Shown here: positions 8,807-17,668 of the stretch, piece after piece
How positions within the stretch are numbered: position 1 is the first letter of the stretch
Layout: every line of letters begins with the position of its first letter
Assembly (NCBI GenBank): GCA_959018755.1
Contig: CAUEMA010000007.1
Location: 1-64,000, forward strand
Source of the DNA: an uncultured Collinsella sp.
Lineage (GTDB): Bacteria; Actinomycetota; Coriobacteriia; Coriobacteriales; Coriobacteriaceae
Reading direction: 5' to 3'
Length of the DNA stretch: 64,000 bases
Made by a program: the position numbers and the translations under genes
The notes under the pieces: generated by a model
What the model saw: only the letters and a program-made list of their open reading frames with translations
Databases searched by the model: none
What the model was told of the DNA's origin: nothing

Positions 8807-10033
8807 CTAGGCCTGGGCGGCAGCAGAGCTGGGACCCTGGACCTTAGCCCACGTCTTGAGCGACAGCGTATCGATCTCGATAAAGCCGGCGCTGGCCTTC
8901 TCGTCAAACGTGGTGTCGCGGTCGTAGGTGGCCAGGCCGTAGTCGTAGAGGCTGAAGGGGCTCTTGCGGCCAACGACATGGCAGTTGCCCTTAAAGAACT
9001 TCAGGCGAACGGTGCCGGTCACGAACTTCTGGGTGTCAGCCATAAAGGCGTCGAGCGCGTTTTTGAGCGGGCTGTACCACTGGCCGTTGTACACGGCGGT
9101 GGCCCAATCCTGCTCGAGCTTGATCTTGGTCTTGAGCAGGTCGCCCTCGACGCAAATGTCCTCGAGCGCCTTGTGGGCGGTGATGAGCGTCAGGGCGCCG
9201 GGAACCTCATAGCACTCGCGGCTCTTGAGGCCCACCAGACGATCCTCGACCAGGTCGAGACGGCCAAAGCCGTTGTCGCCCGAAATCTTGTTGAGGGCGA
9301 TGACGATCTCGGAGAGTTTCATCTTCTTGCCGTCGACGGCGACGGGCTTGCCGGCCTCAAACTCAATCTCGGTATACGTCGGGGTGTCGGGCGTGTCCTC
9401 GGGATTCTTGGTCATAACCCAGGCGTCGTCGAGCGGCTCGTTCCAGGGATCCTCAAGGTGGCCGCACTCAATGGCACGACCCCACAGGTTGTCGTCGATA
9501 GAATAGGGGTTATCGTTGGCACCCTCGGGAACCGGCACGTTGTGGGCGTGAGCATAGGCGACCTCGTCGGGACGGCACTTCAGATCCCACTCGCGAACCG
9601 GGGCGATAACCTTGAGCTCGGGGTCGAGGGCCTTGACGGCAGCCTCAAAACGAACCTGGTCGTTACCCTTGCCGGTGCAGCCGTGGGCGACGTAGGTCGC
9701 GCCAAACTCGTGAGCGACCTCGACAAGCTTCTTGGCGAGCAGCGGGCGAGACAGGGCGGAAAGCAGCGGATACTTGTTCTCGTACATGGAGTTTGCGGCG
9801 ATGGCCTTAGTCAAGAACTCATCGGAGAACTCGTCGCGCAGGTCGAGCACCTGGCAATCGAGAACGCCCAGGTCGAGGGCCTTCTGCTTCTTGGCGTCCA
9901 GGCCGGTCTCCTCCTGGCCCACGTTGCCGCAGACACAAACGACATCGAGATTCTTCTCGTCCTGGAGCCACTTGACACATACGGATGTATCAAGACCACC
10001 TGAATATGCGAGAACGACTTTTTCCTTGCTCAT
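8807..10033 (-). CDS. argG: Argininosuccinate synthase
   Basis: The 408-aa enzyme joins citrulline and aspartate using ATP. It starts MSKEKVVLAYSGGLDTS, the N-type ATP pyrophosphatase P-loop, and has YVAHGCTGKGNDQVRFE near residue 110. GAAAGGAAACAGCC precedes the ATG at 10033, which I prefer to the upstream in-frame codon at 10084. A roughly 200-nt leader with an arginine-rich mini-ORF precedes it, so control by leader translation is likely. argH lies downstream. Confidence 0.96.
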   Translation of the reverse strand: MSKEKVVLAYSGGLDTSVCVKWLQDEKNLDVVCVCGNVGQEETGLDAKKQKALDLGVLDCQVLDLRDEFSDEFLTKAIAANSMYENKYPLLSALSRPLLAKKLVEVAHEFGATYVAHGCTGKGNDQVRFEAAVKALDPELKVIAPVREWDLKCRPDEVAYAHAHNVPVPEGANDNPYSIDDNLWGRAIECGHLEDPWNEPLDDAWVMTKNPEDTPDTPTYTEIEFEAGKPVAVDGKKMKLSEIVIALNKISGDNGFGRLDLVEDRLVGLKSRECYEVPGALTLITAHKALEDICVEGDLLKTKIKLEQDWATAVYNGQWYSPLKNALDAFMADTQKFVTGTVRLKFFKGNCHVVGRKSPFSLYDYGLATYDRDTTFDEKASAGFIEIDTLSLKTWAKVQGPSSAAAQA

Positions 10034-10239
10034 GGCTGTTTCCTTTCGCCCTTGGTAGCTAGTTAGAACATCGGTCAGTTGCAAGTCACCTTGAGGTCAA
10101 AAACCGTGCAATATCAGGTTATTCAGCAGAATGCATCACAGGCATGCCCTAGAAACATGCGGCTATGTCGTGCATAAAACCCAACGACCTCAAAATGACT
10201 CTGTTGAGGCGTTACGCCCCATAAGGACAGAGACGATTG
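10034..10239 (-). promoter_or_regulatory. Structured argG leader with competing stems
   Basis: Past the arginine-rich mini-ORF the minus-strand leader can form GGGGCG-UAA-CGCCUC (10206-10220). Or it can form a longer stem AACGCCUCAA/UUGAGG-CGUU followed by GGGUUUU (about 10178-10213). Both use CGCCUC, so they exclude each other. A third segment, GACCUCAA (10092-10099), complements UUGAGGUC of the second stem. Mutually exclusive stems are the pattern of an attenuator. The U-tract is short, so termination rather than translation control is unproven. Confidence 0.45.
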
Positions 10240-10314
10240 TTATCGTCGTCGGGAAATTGCGCGCTGGCGTCGGATGGCATTGTCTGCAGTAGTGATGATC
10301 TTTACGAACTGCAT
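10240..10314 (-). CDS. Arginine-rich leader peptide of argG
   Basis: A 24-codon ORF starts at ATG 10314 behind a strong ribosome-binding site (GAAAGGAGAGG) and ends in TAA. The product begins MQFVKIITTADNAI and ends IRRQRAISRRR, so six of the last ten codons are arginine, including CGA-CGA-CGA just before the stop. Such a run in front of argG is what a translation-sensing leader for arginine would look like. It is 206 nt upstream of argG on the same strand. No homologue is known to me; the call rests on content and position. Confidence 0.6.
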   Translation of the reverse strand: MQFVKIITTADNAIRRQRAISRRR

Positions 10315-10588
10315 CTGCCTCTCCTTTCACCTATCGCCGGGCGCAATTCTAATATCGCAAACGGTACCTTTTCCTCGGTAAGCGGTTGTTTTTCCGTCTC
10401 CGTTTTCGATGTTCGCTATACTACGCTAAAGCGTCTGCTGTACAAGCGACAAATTCAAATTTCTGAAAAGTTTTTTCATTAATTTGTGAAGCGTGGTGCA
10501 AATACGCTCCGTTCCTGCGAAAATACGCCCGACTACGAGTTGATGGTTATAACGTCTGAAACAATTTCGAAACGAAAGGCTCGCTTTT

Positions 10589-11416
10589 ATGCAAACTTAC
10601 GAATCGGACGCCAATATCGGAAACATTAAGCTCATCGCCGTCGACATGGACAAAACGCTGCTGACCGACGAGCGCGTGCTGCCCCAGGGCCTCGATGAGC
10701 GCCTGGACAAGCTCGCCGAGGCTGGCATCGTGTTCTGCCCCGCTAGCGGACGTCCAGCCCCCAAGCTCGAGGAGATGTTCGAGGACATCAAGAACCGCCT
10801 CGCCTTTTGTCCCGACAACGGAGCGTGCGTAATCTATCGCGGCAGTTATATCTATAAGAGTAATATTGACGTGGAGCTGTACCAGCAGGTCTTGAGCCGT
10901 GCCTCGGAGGATCCTCGCGCCGTTCCCGTCCTGTGCTGCTTCGACGAGTTTTACGTGCTTGCCCGCGACCATCAGTACCACGACGAGATCAGCGTCTACT
11001 ACAACACAATCAACTACGTCGACAGCTTTGAGGGCATTGATTTCGAGTCCAACAAGATTTCGGTCTTCTTCCCCGGCTACGACGCCGAGCCCGCTTTCCG
11101 CGAGACCTATAGCCCCGAGTTCTCGGACAAGCTCTACGTCACCAACGCCGGGCGCGAGTGGATCGACTTTATGAACCTGGGTGTCGACAAGGGTGCCGGC
11201 GTCGCTCATCTGTGCGAGCACCTGGGCATCGATATCGCTGACGCCGCCGCCGCGGGCGACACCTACAACGACATCCCCATGCTCGAGCGCGTCGGGCACA
11301 GCTTTATCGTGGACAATGCCGAGGAGCATATGAACGCGCATGCCAAATGGCGCATTCCGAGCAACAACGACGGGGGCGTACTGACGCTCATCGACGCCAT
11401 CTTGGCGGCTCGGTAG
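10589..11416 (+). CDS. Cof-type HAD-IIB phosphatase
   Basis: The 275-aa protein has HAD motif I LIAVDMDKTLLTD at about residue 14, motif II FCPASGRP near 52, and the closing GDTYNDIPMLERVGHSF near 225, where Cof family members bind Mg. The cap between about 85 and 190 is of the IIB type. It probably dephosphorylates a sugar or nucleotide phosphate in the cytoplasm; the substrate is unknown. It is divergent from argG and followed by a long inverted repeat that contains a terminator. Confidence 0.85.
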   Translation: MQTYESDANIGNIKLIAVDMDKTLLTDERVLPQGLDERLDKLAEAGIVFCPASGRPAPKLEEMFEDIKNRLAFCPDNGACVIYRGSYIYKSNIDVELYQQVLSRASEDPRAVPVLCCFDEFYVLARDHQYHDEISVYYNTINYVDSFEGIDFESNKISVFFPGYDAEPAFRETYSPEFSDKLYVTNAGREWIDFMNLGVDKGAGVAHLCEHLGIDIADAAAAGDTYNDIPMLERVGHSFIVDNAEEHMNAHAKWRIPSNNDGGVLTLIDAILAAR

Positions 11417-11426
11417 CCGTCCCATC

Positions 11427-11555
11427 GGGCCTGGCCGGGCGGCACGGGATAACTTTTCGCTCGGTCAGGTCCTGCGCAAGACGAAAGCCACATTAAGTGG
11501 CTTTCTTTGCGTGCGGAATCTACGAAAAGTTATCCCGTGCCGCCCGGCCAGGCCC
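11427..11555. repeat. 33-bp perfect inverted repeat around a terminator hairpin
   Basis: Arms at 11427-11459 and 11523-11555 are exact complements (each begins or ends with GGGCCTGGCCGGGCGGCA). The 63-nt centre holds a second stem, CGCAA..GAAAGCCAC-ATTAA-GTGGCTTTC.TTGCG (11475-11511), followed by T-rich sequence. It lies after the HAD gene and before the convergent polA, and would stop transcription. The outer arms are far longer than a terminator needs, suggesting a mobile palindrome. Confidence 0.75.
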
Positions 11556-11621
11556 TAGGTTTACTTACCTGCCGCCTAGATGGCGTCTTGGCGTCTAGAT
11601 ACTTGGCTGAATTTTTTGGAA

Positions 11622-11654
11622 TGAAGGGGGCTCCTTGTTGGCAAGGAGCCCCCT
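11622..11654. terminator. Hairpin after polA
   Basis: AAGGGGGCTCCTTG and its complement form a 14-bp stem with a short loop between the polA stop codon and the convergent HAD gene. T-rich sequence follows on the plus side (CTGCTTTT), less so on the minus side, so it is best read as bidirectional. Confidence 0.5.
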
Positions 11655-11690
11655 TCTGCTTTTGGCTACTTTGGTGTTGTTGGTACGTCT

Positions 11691-14441
11691 TTATTTGGCA
11701 TCGGCCCAGGTTATGCCGGTGCTGGCTTCGGCGATCAACGGTACGCGTAGGTCTACGACGTGCTCCATGACGTCGCGGACCATGGCGGTGAGGCGCTCGA
11801 CTTCGTCGATGGGGCACTCAAAGTCCAGTTCGTCGTGTACCTGCAGAATCATGTGGGCAGCAAAGCCCTCTTCTTCCAGGCGGCGGCTTACGCGGGCCAT
11901 CGCGATCTTGATGATGTCGGCCGCGGTGCCCTGCATAGGATGGTTCATGGCCGTACGCTCACCAAAGCCGCGGAGCTGTGGGTTTTTGGCCTTGAGCTCG
12001 GGAATATGGCGACGGCGGCCATACATGGTCTCGGCATAGCCCGTCTGCTTGGCACGCGCCACCACATTATCGAGGAATGTGCGCACGCCCGGGTAGGCCT
12101 CGTAGTAGCGATCGATCATATCGCGCGCCTCGGCCATCGAGATATGCAGCGACTGCGACAAACCGTAGGCCTGCTGGCCGTACACGATGCCAAAGTTCAC
12201 GGCCTTGGCGCGGCTGCGCAGGTCGGGTGTCACCTCGGACACCGGCACGCCAAATACACGCGCGGCCGTCTCGGCATGGAAGTCCTCGCCCTCGTTAAAG
12301 GCACGTACCAGATGTTCATCACCCGAAAGATGCGCGAGCAGGCGCAGCTCGATCTGCGAGTAGTCCACCGCCAAAAAGACGCTGCCCTCGCCCGCCGAGA
12401 ACGCCGTCTTGACGGTACGCCCCAGCTCCGAGCGCGTCGGAATGTTCTGCAGGCTCGGGTCGCTCGAGGACAGACGCCCCGTCGCGGTGATGGTCTGGTT
12501 GTACGTGGTGTGCACTCGACCGTCACCACGGCGCAACGGACCTAGCGTGTCCAGATAGGTCGACTTAATCTTGGACTTCTCACGCCAGTCCAAAATCAGG
12601 CGCACAATCTCGTGGTCGCGGGCAAGGTCGCTCAGCACCTTGGCGTTGGTCGAATAGTAGCCGCGCTTGGTCTTCTTGAGGCCCTTGGTCGGAAGCCCCA
12701 TAACGTCAAACAGCACATGCGAGAGCTGCATGGGGCTGCCGATGTTAAAGGTCTCGTCACCCGCCAGGTCTCGAATGTTTCGCTCAACCTCGGCAATCTG
12801 GGTAGCAAGCCCCTCGGACAGACTATGCAGGCGGTCGGGGTCCACGAGCATGCCCGCGCGCTCCATCTTGGCAAGCACCGGCACGAGTGGCATCTCGATG
12901 CCATCGAACACGTTGACGGCGTTCTCGCGGGTCATGCGGTCGCGCAGCGGTACGACCAGCGCCAGCGTCAAGGCCGCCGTGCGAGCGGCAGGCGCAGGAG
13001 CGTCCTCACCGGCACCCTCTGCACCGCGCGCCGTAGGCAGCGCCATCTGCAGATAGGTATCGGCCAGATACGCCTCGTCAAACTCGGAGCGGTCGGAATC
13101 CAACAGGTAGGCGGCAACCACGGTATCGAAGATGCGCGTGGAATCAACTGCCAGCGGATCCATGAGCTCGGGCTCGGAGGAATCGATGGGCGAAAGCTCA
13201 TGCAGCAGCGCTTTCATATCCGGGCTCGCCACGCGGCCCTCCATAAACAGGCGCGCAAGCACGCCGGCAATCACGCCGTGAGCGAAGTTGAAGCCATCGA
13301 CCACGGCAGGCGCACCGCCATCGCCCTCCTCAAGTGCAAGCAGTCCTTTGGGCGTCGCCAGCCACAGCGTGCGTGTCAGGCCAAAAAGCGCGCCCTCCTC
13401 CTTGTCATCGTCCACCAGGGCGGCAACCCACTCGCCTGCCTTGATCGCACGCGAAACCTCTGCGGCAGCGGCAGCGAGCGCCTCGGCATCGCCGGCGGCA
13501 GCGCGCATAACGTGGGGAATCTCAAACGTGCTGGCAGTGGCCGCAGCCCCGCCCTCGCCGCCGATCAGCGCCAAGAAACGGTTCTGCATGGCGGTGATAC
13601 CAAGCGTACCCAGCGCCGCGGAAACCTCATCGGCAGAAAACGCCGGGAAGGACGTCGCCTCAAAATCGAGATCAACGGGCGCATCGGTGCGGATGGTCGC
13701 CACCTTACGGCTCAGCAGCGCGTCGTCGATGTGTGCGCGCAGGTTTTCGCCCATCTTGCCCTTGACCTCGTCGGCGTGTGCGATGACCTCGTCCAGGCTA
13801 CCGTACTGCGCAATGAGCGCGCTCGCCTTTTTGGGGCCGATGCCCGGTACGCCGGGGATGTTATCGGACGTATCGCCCTTCAGACCATAAAAATCGGGCA
13901 CGAGCGCCGGCGTGATGCCGTGATATAGATCGTCCACGCTCTCGGGCGTCATGATCGCCACGTCGGACAGGCCCTTGCGGGTCGAGACCACGTTGACGTG
14001 CTCGGTCACGAGCTGATACATATCGCGATCACCGGTCACCAGCAGCATGTCACAGCCGGCCTGCTCGCCCAGGCGCGCCATGGTTCCCAGGATATCGTCG
14101 CCTTCCCAGCCCTCGGACTGCAGAATCGGCACGTTGAGCGCGCCGAGCAGCTCCTTGATCATCGGAAACTGCGCGTGCAGATCGGGGTCCATGGGCGGGC
14201 GCTGCGCCTTATACTGCGGCAGCATCTCCATGCGCACGCGCGGCTTGCCCTTATCAAACGCCACGACCACACCGTCGGGGTTAAAGGCGTCGATCATCTT
14301 GAGAAACATGTTCAGAAAGCCAAAGATCGCATTGGTGGGGCGACCGTCCGGCGCGTTCATGGTCGGCGGCACGGCGTGGAAGGCGCGATGCATGAGCGAG
14401 TTGCCGTCGATAACGGCAAAGGTGCGGCGCTTGTCAGACAT
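11691..14441 (-). CDS. polA: DNA polymerase I
   Basis: The 916-aa protein has a 5'-3' exonuclease domain (residues 1-290, with FAVIDGNSLMHRAF at the start and LLVTGDRDMYQL near 132), a middle domain, and a family A polymerase domain (about 530-916, with VDYSQIELRLLAHLSGDE, the O-helix region RSRAKAVNFGIVYG and VHDELDFECP). The middle domain lacks a recognisable DTE of exonuclease motif I, so proofreading is probably lost, as in several Gram-positive enzymes. It acts in repair and primer removal. I prefer ATG 14441 over the longer GTG reading. Confidence 0.93.
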   Translation of the reverse strand: MSDKRRTFAVIDGNSLMHRAFHAVPPTMNAPDGRPTNAIFGFLNMFLKMIDAFNPDGVVVAFDKGKPRVRMEMLPQYKAQRPPMDPDLHAQFPMIKELLGALNVPILQSEGWEGDDILGTMARLGEQAGCDMLLVTGDRDMYQLVTEHVNVVSTRKGLSDVAIMTPESVDDLYHGITPALVPDFYGLKGDTSDNIPGVPGIGPKKASALIAQYGSLDEVIAHADEVKGKMGENLRAHIDDALLSRKVATIRTDAPVDLDFEATSFPAFSADEVSAALGTLGITAMQNRFLALIGGEGGAAATASTFEIPHVMRAAAGDAEALAAAAAEVSRAIKAGEWVAALVDDDKEEGALFGLTRTLWLATPKGLLALEEGDGGAPAVVDGFNFAHGVIAGVLARLFMEGRVASPDMKALLHELSPIDSSEPELMDPLAVDSTRIFDTVVAAYLLDSDRSEFDEAYLADTYLQMALPTARGAEGAGEDAPAPAARTAALTLALVVPLRDRMTRENAVNVFDGIEMPLVPVLAKMERAGMLVDPDRLHSLSEGLATQIAEVERNIRDLAGDETFNIGSPMQLSHVLFDVMGLPTKGLKKTKRGYYSTNAKVLSDLARDHEIVRLILDWREKSKIKSTYLDTLGPLRRGDGRVHTTYNQTITATGRLSSSDPSLQNIPTRSELGRTVKTAFSAGEGSVFLAVDYSQIELRLLAHLSGDEHLVRAFNEGEDFHAETAARVFGVPVSEVTPDLRSRAKAVNFGIVYGQQAYGLSQSLHISMAEARDMIDRYYEAYPGVRTFLDNVVARAKQTGYAETMYGRRRHIPELKAKNPQLRGFGERTAMNHPMQGTAADIIKIAMARVSRRLEEEGFAAHMILQVHDELDFECPIDEVERLTAMVRDVMEHVVDLRVPLIAEASTGITWADAK

Positions 14442-14607
14442 ATTGAATACCTCGCTTTGGGCTGGGCACGGTTTGCTCACTCCAGTTTACACGCTCCCTG
14501 CCCCGCGACCACCGCACATCAGGCTCCCCTGCCGCCGCGGGCCCGCGCGTGATACGATGGCTCACGGTACATCAACCAGCACGATCGATCCGAAAGGAGT
14601 CTGCGTC

Positions 14608-16005
14608 ATGGAGCGTCCCTGCGCATGGAAAAAGTACACGCCACAGCAGATCGAGGAGCTCGAGGAGCTTTGCCGCGGCTATAAGCAGTTTTTGAGCGAG
14701 AACAAGACCGAGCGCCTGTGCGTCAAGACCGGTATCAAGATGGCCGAGGAGGCGGGCTACGTCAATCTGGAGACCGTGATCGCCGAGGGCCGCGCGCTCA
14801 AGGCAGGCGACAAGGTGTACGCCGCCAACCACGGCAAGGACCTCATGCTCGTCAACCTGGGCACCGCCCCGCTCGAGCAGGGCTTTAACATCCTGGGCGC
14901 CCACGTGGACTCGCCGCGCCTGGACCTCAAACAAAACCCCGCCTTCGAGGCCGGCGACATGGCCTATCTCGACACGCACTACTACGGCGGCGTCAAGAGC
15001 TACCACTGGGTCGCTTCCCCGCTCGCACTCGTAGGCGTCATCTGCAAAAAGGACGGCACCACCGTCGACATCAACATCGGCGACAAGGCAGACGACCCGG
15101 TCTTTACCATCTCCGACCTGCTGATCCACCTCTCGAGCGAGCAGATGGCCAAGCCCGCCAAGGACGCCGTCGACGCCGAGATCCTCGACGTGATCGTGGG
15201 TGGCCGCCCCGTCAAGTTTGACGAGGACGACAAGGACGCCCCCAAGGAGCCCGTCAAGCAAATGTTCCTGGACATCCTCAAGGAGCAGTATGACGTCGAG
15301 GAGGAGGACTTCCTCTCCGCCGAGATCGAGGTCGTGCCCGCCGGCCCGGCCCGCGACATGGGCCTCGACCGCTCCATGATTCTGGGCTATGGCCACGACG
15401 ACCGTGTCTGCGCCTATCCGTCCATGCTCGCTCAGATCAATGTGGCCAACGTGGAGCGCACGAGCATCACGCTCATCGTCGACAAGGAGGAAATCGGCTC
15501 CGTGGGTGCCACTGGTATGACGAGCCGCTTCTTCGAGAACACCGTCGCCGAGATCATGACGCTCGCCGGCGAGGACAGCCCGCTTGCCCTGCGCCGTGCA
15601 CTCGCCCACAGTCGTATGCTCTCTTCCGACGTGTCCGCCGGCTTCGACCCGGGCTATGCCGGCAAGTTCGAGACCAAGAACGCCGCCTTCATGGGCCGCG
15701 GCCTGTGCTTTAACAAGTACACGGGCAGCCGCGGCAAGGGTGGCTCCAACGACGCCGACGCCGAGTACGTGGCCCTCGTCCGCGACATCATGGACGAGGC
15801 GGGCGTGGACTTCCAGACCTGCGAGCTCGGTCGCGTCAACGCGGGCGGCGGCGGCACCATCGCCTACATCATGGCCAAGTACGGCATGAACGTCATCGAC
15901 TCCGGCGTTGCCGTCCTGTCCATGCACGCCCTGTGGGAGGTCGCCAACAAGGCCGACATCTACGAGGCATATCGCGGCTACAAGGCCTTCATCGAGCGCG
16001 CCTAA
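14608..16005 (+). CDS. M18 family zinc aminopeptidase
   Basis: The 465-aa protein shows the M18 pattern: GAHVDSPRLDLKQNP at about residue 100 (zinc-binding His and Asp), VDKEEIGSVGATG near 293 (catalytic Glu pair), and GVAVLSMHALWEV near 433 (last His ligand). It removes N-terminal residues from peptides in the cytoplasm. GAAAGGAGT precedes ATG 14608, which excludes the much longer upstream extension antisense to polA. It is followed by its own terminator. Confidence 0.9.
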   Translation: MERPCAWKKYTPQQIEELEELCRGYKQFLSENKTERLCVKTGIKMAEEAGYVNLETVIAEGRALKAGDKVYAANHGKDLMLVNLGTAPLEQGFNILGAHVDSPRLDLKQNPAFEAGDMAYLDTHYYGGVKSYHWVASPLALVGVICKKDGTTVDINIGDKADDPVFTISDLLIHLSSEQMAKPAKDAVDAEILDVIVGGRPVKFDEDDKDAPKEPVKQMFLDILKEQYDVEEEDFLSAEIEVVPAGPARDMGLDRSMILGYGHDDRVCAYPSMLAQINVANVERTSITLIVDKEEIGSVGATGMTSRFFENTVAEIMTLAGEDSPLALRRALAHSRMLSSDVSAGFDPGYAGKFETKNAAFMGRGLCFNKYTGSRGKGGSNDADAEYVALVRDIMDEAGVDFQTCELGRVNAGGGGTIAYIMAKYGMNVIDSGVAVLSMHALWEVANKADIYEAYRGYKAFIERA

Positions 16006-16020
16006 CCAGTCCCTTGTAAC

Positions 16021-16092
16021 TTGCGGTGAAATACGGATTCATCAGGCCTTCCAACAGGGAAAGCGGTCTGCATTTCACCGCAACTTTTTTTA
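16021..16092 (+). terminator. Terminator with 12-bp stem and large loop
   Basis: TTGCGGTGAAAT (16021-16032) pairs exactly with 16072-16083 over a 39-nt loop, followed by CTTTTTTTA. It terminates the M18 gene. The large loop and long stem resemble the other foldback elements in this window. Confidence 0.75.
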
Positions 16093-16108
16093 GCGGGAGG
16101 AGGATTCC

Positions 16109-16918
16109 GTGCTACAGGTCGTCATTTCGCCCGCCAAACAGATGCGGACAGCTCAAGATGCCTTTGACGTTTGGGGCATACCGCCTTTTGCACATCAGAC
16201 GGCCCGGCTCCATCAGGCACTGTTGGGCATCGAACGCGAGGATGGCGCGGCAGGTCTTCAGGCCCTTTGGAACGTGAGCGACAGGCTGCTTACAACGTGC
16301 CTGGATACGCTTCACGAATTTATGCCCGTCCTGAGCGATGCCGACCTCGCCGATCCCGATATCGCGCGTCGAATCTCCCCCGCCGTCATGTCCTACCACG
16401 GCATCCAATACCAAAGCATGGCGCCCGAGGTCATGGATGCCGCACAGCTCGACTGGCTGCAAAACCATCTCTGGATCCTCTCGGGACTCTACGGATGCGT
16501 ACGCCCCTTCCACGGCGTGTCGCCCTATCGGCTCGAAATGGGGGCGAAGCTCTCCGTCAACGGCGCTCGCGATCTCTATGCCTTCTGGGGGAATCAACTT
16601 GCACAGGCAATTGCGCCGGCCGGTTCCGACACCACTATCGTCAACCTTGCCAGCGTGGAATACGCCAAAGCCGTCCTGCCCCATGCTGCACAGGATACAA
16701 CGGTTATCACTTGCCTTTTTGGCGAAGGCGTCCGCAACGATAAGCCCGTCCAGCGATCGACCGCCAGCAAAAAGGCACGCGGTTCGATGGTCCGCTGGAT
16801 GGCGGAAACCAAGGTCGAGGAAGCCGCCGATCTTACCGAGTTCAACCTTGGCTACCGTTATGTCCCCGAGCTCTCGTCCCCAGACAGCCTGGCCTTCATC
16901 AACGAGCAGGCATTCTAG
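16109..16918 (+). CDS. yaaA: YaaA family peroxide-stress protein
   Basis: The 269-aa protein belongs to UPF0246/DUF328. It starts MLQVVISPAKQMRT and has SGLYGCVRPFHGVSPYRLEM near residue 128 (19-20 residue family block), then NLASVEYAKAV and ARGSMVRWM. In E. coli YaaA lowers free intracellular iron under peroxide stress and binds DNA. The start is GTG with GGGAGGAGG upstream. It is monocistronic. Confidence 0.88.
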   Translation: MLQVVISPAKQMRTAQDAFDVWGIPPFAHQTARLHQALLGIEREDGAAGLQALWNVSDRLLTTCLDTLHEFMPVLSDADLADPDIARRISPAVMSYHGIQYQSMAPEVMDAAQLDWLQNHLWILSGLYGCVRPFHGVSPYRLEMGAKLSVNGARDLYAFWGNQLAQAIAPAGSDTTIVNLASVEYAKAVLPHAAQDTTVITCLFGEGVRNDKPVQRSTASKKARGSMVRWMAETKVEEAADLTEFNLGYRYVPELSSPDSLAFINEQAF

Positions 16919-16981
16919 AAGCCTGTCGCTAGCGCCGAACTCCTCCTCGACATGCTTTCATGACATTCGGTGAACACACCG

Positions 16982-17497
16982 CTATTCGGCCAAGCCATCT
17001 GCTTTGGCAATCTCGCTTGTCGAGCCATCTTGATAGGTAACCTGAACGTGCTCCACCTCGGACGCCGCAACACCCGACGGAGGCTCAAGGCGCCATTCCG
17101 TCAGGGCGATATCCATGGTCGTGGGGACGTCTCCTTGATCTTTGAGCTTCACCATAAGCGTTTTGAGCGTCGCGTCAAACGTCACGCGTTCGATTTCATC
17201 ACCTGGAATGGACCCACCACTCAGCTGCAACTGCACAAACTCATCGCGCGGGTACCAATAGTCGCCCGGCGCGGCCACCGTGTTACCGCCCGCGACCTTC
17301 ACCGTCATGATCGGCAGGGCATCGTCGGCCTCAAACTCCCAGGCAGCGCCGCCGCGACCGCCAAACGTCCAAATACAAAAGGCAATCACCAGCACGGCAA
17401 GCACCGCAAAACCAATTGCGACCAGCCCATGATGGGCACGGCCCTCCTCGGCCGACACATCCCACTGCGTCTCTCGATATAGATGCTTGTCTTCCAT
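16982..17497 (-). CDS. Single-pass membrane protein, unknown function
   Basis: The 171-aa protein has a polar N-terminus, one membrane helix (about residues 26-46, LVAIGFAVLAVLVIAFCIW), and an outside domain of about 120 residues rich in beta-type sequence. It is likely anchored with its C-terminus outside. No motif is recognised. It is convergent with yaaA and divergent from thiC. Confidence 0.65.
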   Translation of the reverse strand: MEDKHLYRETQWDVSAEEGRAHHGLVAIGFAVLAVLVIAFCIWTFGGRGGAAWEFEADDALPIMTVKVAGGNTVAAPGDYWYPRDEFVQLQLSGGSIPGDEIERVTFDATLKTLMVKLKDQGDVPTTMDIALTEWRLEPPSGVAASEVEHVQVTYQDGSTSEIAKADGLAE

Positions 17498-17547
17498 GTT
17501 CGCCTCCCCACGGGCATGCTCATCGCGTCAATCGTACCCATTCGAGC

Positions 17548-17553
17548 TATACT
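17548..17553 (+). promoter_or_regulatory. -10 element of thiC leader
   Basis: TATACT at 17548-17553 lies about 20 nt before the TPP aptamer. The -35 region 17 nt upstream is poor. Confidence 0.4.
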
Positions 17554-17568
17554 TGAGCCCACCACATA

Positions 17569-17662
17569 AATGGGGAGCTTGCAGGACAAGACGGCAGGCT
17601 GAGACTGGGCGCGCCCGCCCTGACCCGCAAACCTGATATGGGTAATGCCAACGAAGGGAGCC
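17569..17662 (+). promoter_or_regulatory. TPP riboswitch
   Basis: The THI-box core is present: GGGGAGC at 17572, GGCTGAGA near 17597, GACCCGCAAACCTGATATGG near 17622, then GTAATGCCAACGAAGGGAGC. The last part contains AAGGGAG, the ribosome-binding site of thiC, 10 nt before its ATG. Binding of thiamine pyrophosphate would therefore be expected to hide the ribosome-binding site. Confidence 0.93.
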
Positions 17663-17668
17663 GTGCCA

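Noticed and set aside
14047..14607. N-terminal extension of the M18 peptidase
   Set aside because: The extension is antisense to polA and crosses a non-conserved gap; ATG 14608 has a strong ribosome-binding site.
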